DNA of 64,000 bases from Pseudevernia furfuracea (Eukaryota > Ascomycota > Lecanoromycetes > Lecanorales > Parmeliaceae), in assembly GCA_022315425.1 (NCBI GenBank), contig JAIUPT010000019.1, positions 868,001 to 932,000 on the forward strand, read 5' to 3'. The position numbers and the translations under genes were made by a program. The notes beneath the pieces were generated by a model. That model had not been told where the DNA came from. It ran no database searches and saw only the letters and a list, made by a program, of their open reading frames with translations. This document shows positions 33,855-44,627 of the stretch, one piece after another (position 1 is the stretch's first letter; every line of letters begins with the position of its first letter).

Positions 33855-34959
33855 TCACACCTTTTCTTGTGCGCCCATCTTGTCCGTTGTGTTATCCTCT
33901 TCTGCGCGCAGTCGGTCCCGAACCCTCATCAGTGCCTTCCCGAGCAGATTTTCTCCCCAATTATCTCTATTCGCCGTCGCGTTCGCAGCGCCGTAACCCA
34001 CACCCCATATTCTATCGTATGGCGACGCCTCTACCAGTAGCCTGTCGCCTGTTTCCAACAGCATCTTGCTCAGATCACCTTCTTTTGGCTGGGTCAATTT
34101 CCACCAATTTCCATCCTCGACAATCTTCTCTCGCTCCACATTCCATTTCTTATTGTCAAACCCTTTCACCTTTCTTCCCAAAGACTTTTGCTTCTTTGGT
34201 TCTGGTTCGAGCGCGATCTTATCGGCTATTTCTTGATCATCGAATAAGATGGCCTTGCGATACATCCTGTATTACATTCTCACGGTCAGACCTTCCTATT
34301 TGAGGTGTTACATCTAGCCTTGAAGGATTTTTAGGAAATCAAGAATCCCCGAGACATGTCTCATGACTCAAGATCTGATAAGAGAATATAGCAAAAGTCA
34401 TGCATAGAGGGCGAAGATTGTGAAGGGAATTGTCGAAGTCAGTCCTAAGTTTCAGGCGCGATGCTAGAAAAAAGGGTCGGTTGTCGCGAACCTTTCGTAA
34501 AAACTGCCTTTTTACCCAATGTCCATTGACAAAAAGAGCATTTTTGTTCCGACTGATACCCACTGAAATGTGCGCAAACAAAAAGAAAAGGAGCGTTCTC
34601 CTGTTGGAAATTGGAGAACGTGAGATTCCCTCCTATGCATGGCTTTTGCTACAGCCCCTTGCAAAACAGAAAGTACGAATAGGGAAAATACGCACATGTA
34701 TTGCTCGGCGGTGAGGAACGTCAATGTATGGGAGCCGGTGGAGGATGGCGAGGGGGCTGTGAAGGTCGAAGGGTACCACTAGGACAGGAAGCCATAGGGA
34801 CTTTCATATTCGCGCCACTAGAATTCCTTCGGGTCAGTGTTTCCTATTCAAGCCTTCAAAGGGGCGATGAGACTCGACACATTATATCAACTAAGGATTG
34901 AAGGAATTGCTTACGAAGTAGATGGGCCCGTCAGCGGAAGAGATGGTAGTAGATGCCAT
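33855..34959 (-). CDS. NADAR/YbiA-like N-glycosidase family gene with in-frame stop
   Basis: Exons 34959-34915, 34817-34696 and 34266-33855 keep phase over 579 bases (192 codons). The family (DUF1768; bacterial YbiA and eukaryotic relatives) includes N-glycosidases acting on riboflavin intermediates and proteins acting on ADP-ribose-like substrates. Family features: GPIYF|WREYESPYGFLS, then LTAEQYMMYRKAILFDD, LLVEASPYDRIWGVGYG and NLLGKALMRVRDRLR. Codon 28, directly after GFLS, is TAG (34781-34779), where the family normally has an N/Q followed by WY. A C-to-T change in a CAG codon explains it. Using a second acceptor (CTTCCTGTCCTAG, ending 34779) would delete the stop plus 13 residues and restore a frame, but remove a conserved segment. 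The second intron (34695-34267) is 429 bases, very long for this locus. Likely pseudogene or variant product. Confidence 0.7.
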
Positions 34960-35698
34960 GCTCGTATTCAAAGCACAGAGGATCTGATTGACTGGTTTCT
35001 TCAGCTGGAACAGCATGGGACTGTTGAACTATGCAGGAGGAGAGTTTATATGAACACGAAGATTAGAAAAGAGATGTTTGAGATGCGTCAAAAGCTACGG
35101 TATGACACTTTGCTCGTAGTGAGTCACTGAAAAGTTGTTAAGGAAAGTTGAGACGCACTCACATCCTGGACGATTTAGCTGGGTTGCTCTCTTAGGTGAA
35201 AGAGAAGCCTTTTCTACAACGTCGAATTGGAAGTTTTATTTCGAGGATCAGGGGTCCGGAGATATGTCAGTTTTTGTGGCCTCGGCAGTGGAGTAATTAG
35301 GTCACTTGGGCGGAGTTTGCGATACGCGTGGATTTGGAAGACTGGTCACTGAGGTTCTACCTTGAGGCCGCCCGGATCGCTATTGGCCTTGATGAAAATC
35401 TATGCAGGGTGGATGTGTATATCCTAGATCATCTCCACCATATGTAGTTCTCTACCGTACCTCACGTACCTTATGCTCATGTGCATCCAGTTACTTAATG
35501 TAGCCCTAGCCTCTAGAGTAAGTGAACCTGGTCACTAACAAAGTGCCTCGGCTGCGGGGAAAGCTCTTCCTCCCCGCAAAGCTCGACTCATAATACGCGT
35601 TCTCACCACTTTGCTCGATCACTTCTACGTCCTCTCATTCTAGCCAACGCTAGGAGTCTCGCGTCTTCATACAGAGATTCATAAATAGACAATTCAGC
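34960..35698. other. Divergent upstream region of NADAR and hydratase genes
   Basis: No coding frame with support. Both flanking starts point away from each other, so the promoters should lie here. Confidence 0.4.
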
Positions 35699-36871
35699 AT
35701 GAGTGGCCCCGGTGCGGGATTTGACTATCCTTCCCAGGAAGTTTCCTGGCTGAAGCGGTACGTTTCTAATGCTCTGTCGAAGGGCATGGAGAGCAGCTGA
35801 CAATCGGCAAGAGATGTTTTATTGTTTGCAAATAGCATTGGGTGCACGGCAGACGAGCTTCATTTTCTATATGTATGTTTTGACAAATTCCACCACGGGC
35901 ATCTGCTTACATTTTCAGGAACTTCATCCTAATTTCCAGACATTTCCCACTTACTCCATCATTCTACGTATAAAACCATCCTTTTCACGATGAAGAAAAG
36001 ACCTTGACCTTGTTGCTAGCTTTCAAGCATACCGATCAAGAAGTCATAGATTTTTATGCCCGCTCAGTTGCTACGCCCATTCCCAATGTACCCAAATTCG
36101 ATAGCCGCCGTGTGGTCGATGGTCAGCGGTCAATGACATTCCTTAAGCTCTTACCTCCTACAAGCGCAGGCAAGAAATTTGAACTGCGGTCCAAGGTCCT
36201 TGGCGTATATGACAAAGGCAAGGCTGGGACAGTGATCGAGACGGAGACGGTACTTGCAGAGAGAGGGGGCGATATGTACACCAAAGCTGTAGGCAGTTCA
36301 TTCTTTATTGGACAGGGGAATTGGGGTGGGCCCAAAGGTGGGGACAAGATCCAACACGATTTCAGTCAGAAATTGACGAAGGCACAAGGCCCAGGTACAG
36401 TAAATTACCCACCACCGGAAGGGAGAAAACCAGACGCAGTGCATACTCTGCAGACAACCAAAGAATCTGCCCACTTATACAGGTACGAGGCTTACTCTCA
36501 GCTTGTTAGAGGACGACTGACATCTTAGGCTCAATGGCGATTACAACCCTCTCCACGCCACTCCAGAACCTGGTCAGAAGATGGGATTTGGTGGTGCCAT
36601 TATGCACGGACTCTTCTCGTGGAACTCTGCTTGTCACGGCTTACTGCAGATGCTTGGCGGTAGTGATCCTGCGAATCTAAGAGAATTCCAGGCAAGATTT
36701 GCAGCGCCTGTCAAGCCGGGAGACAAGCTCATAACAGAAGCCTGGAGGATGGGAGAGTTTAAAGATGGGTGGGAAGAAGTGAGATTCATTACAAGAGTGG
36801 AAGGGGGTAAAGTTGTTTTGAGTAACGGCCGGGCGTTTATGAAGTGTACCATAATGAAAAGTAAGCTCTAG
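35699..36871 (+). CDS. Peroxisomal (R)-specific enoyl-CoA hydratase 2 (MaoC-like, PTS1)
   Basis: Five exons: 35699-35757, 35812-35872, 35919-35967, 36020-36482 and 36529-36871; 324 residues. The double hot-dog fold matches hydratase 2, which hydrates trans-2-enoyl-CoA to (R)-3-hydroxyacyl-CoA, as in the C-terminal part of fungal Fox2. The N-terminal half is the degenerate hot-dog (FANSIGCTADELHFLYELHP, then TFPTYSIILPFKH). The C-terminal half holds the catalytic hydratase-2 motif: LNGDYNPLHATPE followed by GFGGAIMHGLFSW, with the expected Asp/His pair. The protein ends in KSKL, a canonical PTS1, so a peroxisomal matrix location is predicted. As a free-standing enzyme it could help degrade unsaturated or branched fatty acids. 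All introns are 46-54 bases and needed for phase. Confidence 0.9.
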
Positions 36872-36981
36872 TGGAGTTCGTCAACAGGAAGATCCCACCC
36901 GGGGAATTGAATCTCCTCCTTCAGAAATAGATAGGGCCACAAGCCAGCCATACTTAGAAGCAAAAAAAATAAAAATTCAAA

Positions 36982-37061
36982 CGACACCAGAGAGACTCGA
37001 ACTCCCAATCTTTGCCAACCACCAACCGGAAAGCAACGCCTTGCCATTAGGCCATAGCGTC
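36982..37061 (-). tRNA. tRNA-Arg(CCG) with short intron
   Basis: On the minus strand: acceptor GACGCTA pairs fully with TGGTGTC (two G-U), D arm GCCT...AGGC, anticodon stem TTGCT/GGCAA, loop TT CCG G, T arm GGGAG TTCGAGT CTCTC and discriminator G73. A short intron (about 8 bases, TTGGTGGT region) sits at the normal 37/38 site. Anticodon CCG reads Arg CGG. Confidence 0.9.
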
Positions 37062-37379
37062 GACAACACTTCTAAAATTCTCCTAATGTACTTTATATAA
37101 GATGTTGTTTAGGAGTCCTTTTATCTGATCCTTTATCTCAATTTTTCATCTCAATTTTCACATTTTTAGACATTACATGACTTTTCTATCTTATTGTGTG
37201 AGCTACTTTATTCTATCATTATTGTTTGTTGTCAAGCGTGGTGACGGATAGTTTGCACCGAAAGTCCTGCTCACTGCATATTGTCGGAAAGTGGCCCCAA
37301 AGTAATAGGACTAGACCTCCGTAGCGATAGGGCTGATTAGTGCGAATTCCAACAATTGAATTGTAGCCCTCGAGCGTCT
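37062..37379. other. Spacer between tRNA-Arg and the unknown gene to its right
   Basis: AT-rich near the tRNA, no coding frame. Nothing else seen. Confidence 0.35.
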
Positions 37380-38590
37380 CTATGTAGTGCTTTTCTTCTG
37401 AGCGCCGCCTCTCTTCTGAGTATATATCGCACTCCTAAATGGCTCATTAAGGAGACAACGAACTCCGGCCCCTAATGTCTGTGCCCCAGATTCGATCACC
37501 TTCTCCTTCAGACGCAGGTCCCTTAGATGCGCAAAAGCCTCTTCGTGATAGTGTCCTTTTGCGGTATACAGCTTTGACAGACTAATAACTTTCTTAGCCG
37601 GAAGAGAAGAGGAGGGAAAATCAGACTAGATACGCACAAATTCTCCGAAAGATACTCCCCCAAAAAGAACAGACACCCAGCGCCGAATTCGTCGCAGAGC
37701 TGACTCGACTTGGCGCCATATAAACTCCACTTGTCAATGCGCTGCAGGGCTTGTTGTTTATCGACGTGGAGCTGCTCAAGGATAGGCCCTAGGACGGCCT
37801 CGAGTTCCTGTAACATCATGGGTCCAACTTTGCCGGATCCTTCGGGCCTGATCAGTCGAACCATGTCGAAATACATGAGCATAGTGAAGCACCATCGAAA
37901 TTGGTCGGTCGAGCGTCGGGTCTCCAGTTGAAGAGTATATTTGTAACAGGCTACAAAGGCATCCGCGACAGTCTCGGCTCCGAACTGATCGATCTTGTTC
38001 TCCAAGATTTTTTCATCGGCGAGGAATTTGATAGGATCCGTGGTCTTGCGCAAGTACTTTTGGACCTCTGAGGGAAGTGTGACATCTTCACGACGAATAA
38101 AAACCCCCCATGGATGACGTGGCTTTCTTTGACCGGTCCCTCGTTTCCGTTTTCTCTTAGGACAATCCTCCTCCCCCTCCTCCCCCTCCTCATCTCGCTC
38201 TCGTTGAGTGGCTTGTTCATCGCTCAAATCATCGTTGCTCGCTAGAATCTTGGCAAAATGCTTCGTCAACGTGATTAGGGTATCCTTTTGGCGTTGGGTC
38301 ATGCTGTCACTGGGCTTTGAAAGAAGTTTAGCAACAAGCTAGGAAGATCAGCATAAGATATACAAGTGCGGTGGGGGTTCACTTACCTCTCCGCTATCGA
38401 GTATCCGGATTAACTGCTGATAAGCTGGCTCTGCGCTCGCATCTGCACCCATTGCTAAACGTGACTGGAAGTTCTTGAGGATGAAATCGATGGTATCCAT
38501 TTGAGCGAAGGCTGCACCTTTTGAGGCGCATTGGCGACATCGCTCATGTCTGAGTCGATTCGTATTGCGAGATCTCATCATCTTTGCCAT
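37380..38590 (-). CDS. Uncharacterised fungal protein
   Basis: Exons 38590-38387, 38338-37638 and 37581-37380 give 368 residues; both introns are GT-AG and keep phase, and the third exon stays open to a stop, which supports the model. No family was recognised. The N-terminus is basic with a Cys pair (RLRHERCRQCASKG). An acidic run (EEGEEGEEDCP) is followed by a nuclear-signal-like KRKRKRGTGQRKPRHP. The central part is helical (AETVADAFVACYKYTLQLE, QLHVDKQQALQRIDKW), and the end is basic. A regulatory nuclear role is possible but only inferred. The start is uncertain: other in-frame ATGs lie upstream to 38728. Divergent from the next gene, 495 bases apart. Confidence 0.65.
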
Positions 38591-39085
38591 GGTTCGGTCT
38601 GCTTTGTTTGCGCGCAGTCTATGAATCACTTTGATCCAAAACATGGTACAGATCGGCCCAGAACACGTTTTCTCTTGCATCAAATGATTCGATTCGGAAA
38701 TTGCATAGCTTGAGCGAAGTCGACGCAAAGCTCCGAAACATGATCCAGTCCGTTCTAATCGATGCTTCTATCCGCTACTTTTCCATTCAGAAGAAGTCGT
38801 GTCTTACAACGGTATCGTGGCGCTTTATTTGTTGCAGACAAACAAGGAGAATACAAGAATCATCCAGAAATGCCAGACGGAAGTCCCAAACATGTATAAC
38901 AATCGGCGTTTCTCTTTGTGGCTGACTCGAAACATGTAGCAGTCTTCAGAGCCGTTTGATCTAGAAGGCTGTCGGCTGCCTATTACGCCTTTACGAATAC
39001 ATAACCAAAGGAGCGCTGTTCGACTTCTTGACTTTCTCATCACATCCTACAGATTCTTCTCATCACATCTCAGAGACTCTTCGCC
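38591..39085. promoter_or_regulatory. Shared upstream region of two divergent unknown genes
   Basis: The two starts face away from each other here. It contains the possible 5' extension of the minus gene (to 38728). No specific motif assigned. Confidence 0.4.
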
Positions 39086-39943
39086 ATGTACCTAAGGCTT
39101 TCTGACACAGAGATGTCCAACCTTTCAAGGAGCCGGGTCAGCCCTATCAGTGACGGGGAATCTGATATTGGCCCTCGCCGAGAAAGCTTCAACCGCGAGC
39201 CCAGCTCCAACACATCCTCACAACCCTTTGTCTCACAGACGATCAACTTGCCTTCATCACGCTCATGTTCCCCCAACGAGCATCATGCAGACCAGAACAA
39301 CGGCCCTAGTCATCACGGAGATGGAACGACAACATCCATTGATCCACCGAAACCTCAACGATCGGGTTCTGGTGTACCTCCATCAAACGATTCGGCTGCC
39401 AAAAACTCACAAACCGCGAACTCAGTCATGAACCAGATGCACGTCACAGTGGATCGGATGACGTCGGCCCTTAGCTCTACGGCCGTGGGTCTCCACCAGG
39501 TCCTCTTAAGCTCTCGAGCCCAACTCGAGAATACACGCACCGCCTTGAGCCAGACCCTCCAAGACTTTCAAGTTAGTATGATCACGGAAAGCACCGATAT
39601 CGACGTCAATACCAACATCGCGGAGTCTCGGCTTGTTGAGCAGATCAACAACCTTCAGCAGCAAATCGACAGGATCGATAATCAATGTGAGAGACTCGGA
39701 ACGACATTACCCCAAGCCTATCCTGCTATCTCTGCCCATGTGTTCACTCATGAGACTGGTATCGACGGCCACGGCTCCGATTCGTTTACTGATGTTCAGC
39801 ACGAGTTCATCACACGTCACTCCAACTTCAGCACTGCTTTAGATTCTTCTATGAGATCGAGGAAACGTAAAGCATCTTTCGAGGCCGGGCTCGACGAGCC
39901 GAGACTCGTGGAAGCCGGAAGTCCTGACCTCTCGGATAGCTGA
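39086..39943 (+). CDS. Uncharacterised coiled-coil protein
   Basis: Single exon of 285 residues. The first ~110 residues are Ser/Pro/Asn-rich and probably disordered. Residues ~120-215 have heptad-like spacing (LHQVLLSSRAQLENTRTALS, then RLVEQINNLQQQIDRIDNQC), indicating a coiled coil. Near the C-terminus SMRSRKRKASFE looks like a nuclear signal. No family is recognised. The start is the first ATG in a good context (CGCCATGT); a second at 39113 (MSNLSRS) is possible. The pairing with the divergent unknown gene may indicate shared regulation, but this is inference. Confidence 0.6.
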   Translation: MYLRLSDTEMSNLSRSRVSPISDGESDIGPRRESFNREPSSNTSSQPFVSQTINLPSSRSCSPNEHHADQNNGPSHHGDGTTTSIDPPKPQRSGSGVPPSNDSAAKNSQTANSVMNQMHVTVDRMTSALSSTAVGLHQVLLSSRAQLENTRTALSQTLQDFQVSMITESTDIDVNTNIAESRLVEQINNLQQQIDRIDNQCERLGTTLPQAYPAISAHVFTHETGIDGHGSDSFTDVQHEFITRHSNFSTALDSSMRSRKRKASFEAGLDEPRLVEAGSPDLSDS

Positions 39944-40891
39944 ATAGAGCGCAAGTGGTGGAACGGCTCTGCATGGACACGGGGGGGAGGGGGCGAACTG
40001 TATTGTTTTATGCAATTAGTGTCAAATTCTGAGCTGGAGATCACATAGGGCTGGTGGGTGGACGCAGTGTTAGGATTGACGCATCTTGCGGGGCCGTGGA
40101 AATTCCATTTTGATATGAAGGTCGAGAGGGTGAGCGAGAGGGTGGGTGACAGTATCTGAAACAGTTCAAATGTATATTTGGGAGTATATGCTCATCATAT
40201 TCATCGTGATGTTCATTTTTCATATTTTCACGATGTGCTTCTCCCCTCGATAATTCAAGGAGGAACGAGAACAAAAAGGAGGGCAACGTGGAGGCAAAGA
40301 AGGAAGAAGGAAACGATAACGACGAAAAGGGTAAAATCAAAGAACCACACGGGGACGGACCGTTGACGGGATTCTGGGGATTTTCGCCTGTTAACATATC
40401 TGAGAGAAGGTGCAGGGCCAGGAACCTTGAGAGAGTCAGAGTAAAGCCGCCAAGTCGTGGAAGATCAGACGTCTGGCGTTGAAAAGCGCCTGGTAGTGGC
40501 AGTGAAAGGAGCGATGTTGATGTTCAGTCTCTTCTAGCTTTGTGCTTGTAGACATTGATGGGTATCAAGCTGAAAAGATGTGGGTGTTGGTATATAGAAG
40601 CGCTTTGATTGAACTGATTTCATGAGACCGAAAATCGTCATGGTTCGTAAGACGTCTCCCAGCGATACTCTACAACTATCATAATCTGACATGGATTATG
40701 TAAATATCCTAATTCTAAAATTGTAAGGTATTTCCTGTTCTCAAGCGAGAAGGGGTATTTAAGTTTATAAGCTCATCCCCTCGATCTTTACTTTATAGCG
40801 GATCGAGCGGATGTCGTCTGGCCCCACTCGCGTGCTCTTCCTTCAGCATCTTTCGTTTCTGATGCTACTTTACACATTTATTCCAGAAATT
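39944..40891. other. Gene-free interval upstream of PER1
   Basis: This has short frames only. A TATA-like stretch (GTATTTAAGTTTATAAG, about 40754-40771, and CTTTATAG near 40790) lies before the PER1 start and may be its core promoter. An in-frame ATG at 40811 could extend PER1 by 27 residues. Confidence 0.4.
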
Positions 40892-42047
40892 ATGATAACA
40901 CGACCATTGGCATTGGGCCCGCGAGTCGTTTTCTTTTGTTTTCTCTTACTCTTCCCTGCCTCTGCCTCTGCGTCTCTTGGAGACCGGCTACCGGAATTTC
41001 GCGAATGTATATCAGTATGTGGAGCCAAATCACGTCAAAGCGGATTGCTGACAGATGCAGACTTGTGTCGATGAGAACTGTCAGCGCGGTAACTCTGTCC
41101 TCCGTAAGTATCGCGTCAATTCAGCAAGACAGTATTACTGATCAAATCTTCTCAGCGCTCCATCTGCGCCTCGTCTTCTGGACATGCCCCTCCAATTGCG
41201 ATTATGTCTGCCAGCATATCATCACAGACCGTCGGGTCTCCAGAGACCCTCCAATGCTAAATCCTGTCCTCCAGTATCATGGTAAATGGCCCTTCTCCCG
41301 CTTTCTAGGCATGCAAGAACCTTGCTCGGTCCTCTTCTCCTTCTTCAATTTCCTGGCACATCGTAATGGCCTCGCGAAAATCCGGGATCGGATCCCATCC
41401 GACTACCCTTTGCAGATCTACTACATTGTCTTCAGCTATGTTGGTATGGCAAGCTGGGTGTTTAGCATGATCTTCCATACACGAGACTTTGATGTCACAG
41501 AAAAGTTGGACTACTTTGCTGCAGGGGCGAGCGTACTCTACGGATTGTACTACACGCCCATCAGGATATTCAGACTAGACGAAGCCGAGCCTGCCGTCAA
41601 GCCAACATTGCTAAGGTTATGGACCGTCGTGTGCGCAGCGTTATATACGGCGCACGTCTCCTACCTAACCTTCTGGCACTGGGACTATACGTACAATATG
41701 GCAGCTAATGTCGCGGCGGGCGTGGTGCAAAACATTCTGTGGAGCGGATTTAGCTATAAGACATATCAAGAATTGAAGAAGCCGTGGGCAGCCTGGCCCG
41801 GTATGATCGTTGCGTGGATCATTATGGCCATGAGCTTGGAGTTGTTAGACTTTGCTCCATTAGGAGGAATGGTGGATGCTCATAGTCTGTGGCACCTGGG
41901 AACGGTCATACCGACTATTTGGTGGTACAAGTATGCCACATGTGGGCCTCTCATATGCAGTATATCTTTGCTAATGTAATCTTCCTTTTTAGTTTTCTTG
42001 TGAAAGACGCTCAGCAAGATTTAGCTGGGGAGAGACTCAAAGCCTAA
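40892..42047 (+). CDS. PER1: GPI-anchor lipid remodelling protein Per1 (PGAP3 family)
   Basis: Exons 40892-41014, 41061-41103, 41156-41930 and 41993-42047 give 331 residues. Per1 is an ER membrane phospholipase A2-type enzyme that removes the sn-2 acyl chain from GPI anchors before remodelling. A signal peptide (VVFFCFLLLFPASASAS) is followed by the Cys-rich lumenal part GDRLPEFRECIS|TCVDENCQRG and WTCPSNCDYVCQHI. Then come Per1 hallmarks QYHGKWPFSRFLGMQEP, SVLFSFFNFLAHRNGL and seven or so membrane segments. Conserved His residues of this hydrolase superfamily lie in SMIFHTRDFDVTEKLDYF and AHSLWHLGT. The last exon restores the tail NFLVKDAQQDLAGERLKA. Start choice is between 40892 and 40811; the former gives the shorter, cleaner signal peptide. 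Confidence 0.92.
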
Positions 42048-42544
42048 ATAGAGCTATGCATCACTCTCACAGGGTGCTCTGAGCACCAACTATACACACA
42101 TTATCGTCCCCGTCCAATCTCTCGTCAAGACCACACACGTCAGATACTCAGTCTCCCGAAACTTGTAGCATCTGTTGGCCAGGCCAGGTGCCCGAATTGA
42201 GTGGCAGTCGAATGGATACAAATGTCTCAAGCACTGATAAAAGCAGCCCCAGCGACGAAGCATTTCCGCTGTTGAAGATTCTTCGTCTCATATCGATATG
42301 AAGATAAGATTGATCAATTTTGATCTGACTTCTGACTTGGCCTGTGGGTGTGCCGATTTATCCTGTAAGGGAAGGTGCAGGCGAGACTTGACGGATGACG
42401 TTGTAACTAACAAACGGGCGTAGGAATCTTCTTCTTCTATTGGTTCTTGGCGCCTTTTTTAACCCCCGACATTCCGTCTCTCTTTATCATTCTCCCAGCT
42501 CACTTTCAATAAACACCCAAATCATAGCGAAACAGCTCAGCAGT
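42048..42544. other. Spacer between PER1 and PCM1
   Basis: 3' region of PER1 and promoter of PCM1; no supported frame. CT-rich immediately before the PCM1 start. Confidence 0.4.
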
Positions 42545-44480
42545 ATGGCATCACAACACCCAATCGTCGCGGCTTCAACCAAATATCCTAAGCCGGCTGA
42601 GCGCACCTTTCAATATGGCACTGCAGGAGTGGGTGTTCAAAGCCATGCTAAAATCGACCAAATTTGGCTGACATGATGTTGATCTAGTTTCGTATGAAGG
42701 CGTGCGTACCCAAATCAAATCCTTACAAACCCATTCAACCGTATCATCATCTGCGATACCGAAACTAATGCGTTGCCCCTGCTTCAGCTCTCTCCTCGAC
42801 TCTGTCGTCTACCGTGTTGGATTGCTCGCGGCCTTGCGCTCAAGGAAGTTGAATGGCCAGAGGATAGGTGTAATGATCACTGCGAGTCACAATCCTCCGG
42901 ATGACAATGGTGTCAAGTTGGTGGATCCGATGGTAGGCATTGTGCGGGGTAGACGGCTACACTGGCTGATCTGAGCTACAGGGTGAGATGCTCGAGGTAT
43001 AGCTACCAGGTACAACAGTTTGGAGCAGTCAGCCGTTCTGACAAAGGCCTCAGGGTTCTTGGGAAACATATGCTACAATACTTGCAAACGCGCCCTCCGA
43101 TCAGGCTCTTCTGGAAGCCTACGATAAGCTCACAAGCGATTTGAACATCAAAACAGAGGTCAAAGCACGTGTGGTGTTTGCACGAGACACTCGAGCTTCT
43201 GGACCTCGCCTCGTTTCTGCTCTTCTTGCAGCTCTTGAGGCATCCGGTACGGAGTATACCGACTACAAACTGCTTACCACACCACAACTTCATTACATTA
43301 CCCGCTGTCTGAACACGAAAGACACACCTTACGAATATGGTGAACCAACCGAAAAAGGATACTACCAGAAAATAGCTGCGGCATTCAAAGCTGCAACAGG
43401 GACTCGAAAATTCAATGGGCCAGTCACCGTCGATTGTGCAAATGGAGTAGGCGGACCTAAGCTGCGGGAGCTCATCAAGTATCTGCCTCCTGCTTCTGAA
43501 GGTGGCCTTGAGATTAAAGTCGTCAACGACAATGTCGTCGAGCCAGAGCGTCTGAATCATCTGGTAAATGGTCCTCTTTTAGTTATCACACTAAAAGTGT
43601 TCTCTGACGCATGATGATACAGTGCGGAGCAGACTTTGTCAAGACTAACCAGCGTCTGCCACCATCGTCCCACGCTGCCCCCTTGGCACGCTGCGCATCC
43701 CTCGATGGCGACGCGGATAGGCTGATGTACTATTTCAACGACTCTGACTCCAGCTTCCACCTTCTAGACGGTGACCGCATCGCTACCCTCGCCGCCCTCT
43801 TTATTGGTGACCTCGCCCGCAACGCCGGCCTCGGCGAAAAGATCAAAGTTGGTGTCGTGCAAACTGCCTACGCCAATGGCGCCAGTACATCATATATCAC
43901 TCAGGATCTCAAGCTTCCAGTCGTTTGTACACCAACCGGTGTGAAGCATCTTCACCATGCAGCGACTAGATTCGATGTTGGCGTCTACTTCGAAGCCAAC
44001 GGCCATGGTACCGTCGTATTCTCGGACTTGGCCCTCAAGCGCATTGGCAAATATGACCCTCAATCCCCGGCCCAAGCCTCTGCTCTCGACACGCTGCGCG
44101 CTCTGACAAACCTTATAAATCAAACTGTCGGGGACGCTCTCAGCGATCTCCTTCTCGTGGAAATTATTCTCGCTCACAAAGCTTGGGGTCCCAAAGAATG
44201 GCACCTCACGTACACTGATCTCCCCAACCGTCTTGGCCGGATCGAAGTTGCAGACCGCAATATCTTCAAGACAACCGACGCCGAACGGAAACTAGAGAGT
44301 CCGCCAGGTGTTCAGGCCCAGATCGATGCTTTGGTTGGAAAGTACAAGAACGGGAGGAGTTTTGCGAGGGCGAGTGGCACGGAGGATGCAATGAGGGTTT
44401 ACGCAGAGGCCGCCACGAAGGGGGAGGCGGATGACTTGGCAGCAAAGGTAGCGGACGTTATCAAGAGAGCTGGTATCTGA
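42545..44480 (+). CDS. PCM1: Phosphoacetylglucosamine mutase
   Basis: Six exons: 42545-42628, 42688-42701 (14 bases), 42788-42932, 42982-42996 (15 bases), 43054-43563 and 43623-44480; 541 residues. The enzyme (AGM1/Pcm1) converts GlcNAc-6-P to GlcNAc-1-P, feeding UDP-GlcNAc for chitin, N-glycans and GPI anchors. The phospho-serine loop is ITASHNPPDDNG with the catalytic Ser at ~66, the metal-binding loop is DGDADR, the sugar-binding region is DVGVYFEANGHGT, and the phosphate-binding loop near the C-terminus is RASGTEDAMRVYAE. Splicing the 14-base exon gives GTAG|FRMKA, and the 15-base exon gives GEMLE, both expected in the family. It is functionally linked to PER1 next door only through GPI/glycan supply. 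Confidence 0.95.
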
Positions 44481-44627
44481 TTTGTTTGGGTTTGCATGGA
44501 CTGATTGCATTATTGGCGGATGACTGGGACTTGGCGTCTAAAAGCCTGAAAAATTACTTACGATAAATACTGAAATTCCGGTGCGATGGCTTTATTGTTT
44601 GTTTGGTTTTGCTTAATCCTTGGGCAA

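Noticed and set aside
33839..34303. 154-codon plus-strand open frame
   Set aside because: It is the antisense of the NADAR coding exon, which has clear family motifs on the minus strand.
42660..42800. Suspected frameshift in PCM1 between exons 2 and 3
   Set aside because: Rechecking the bases after the acceptor (CTCTCTCCTCGAC) gave consistent phase; the gene is intact.
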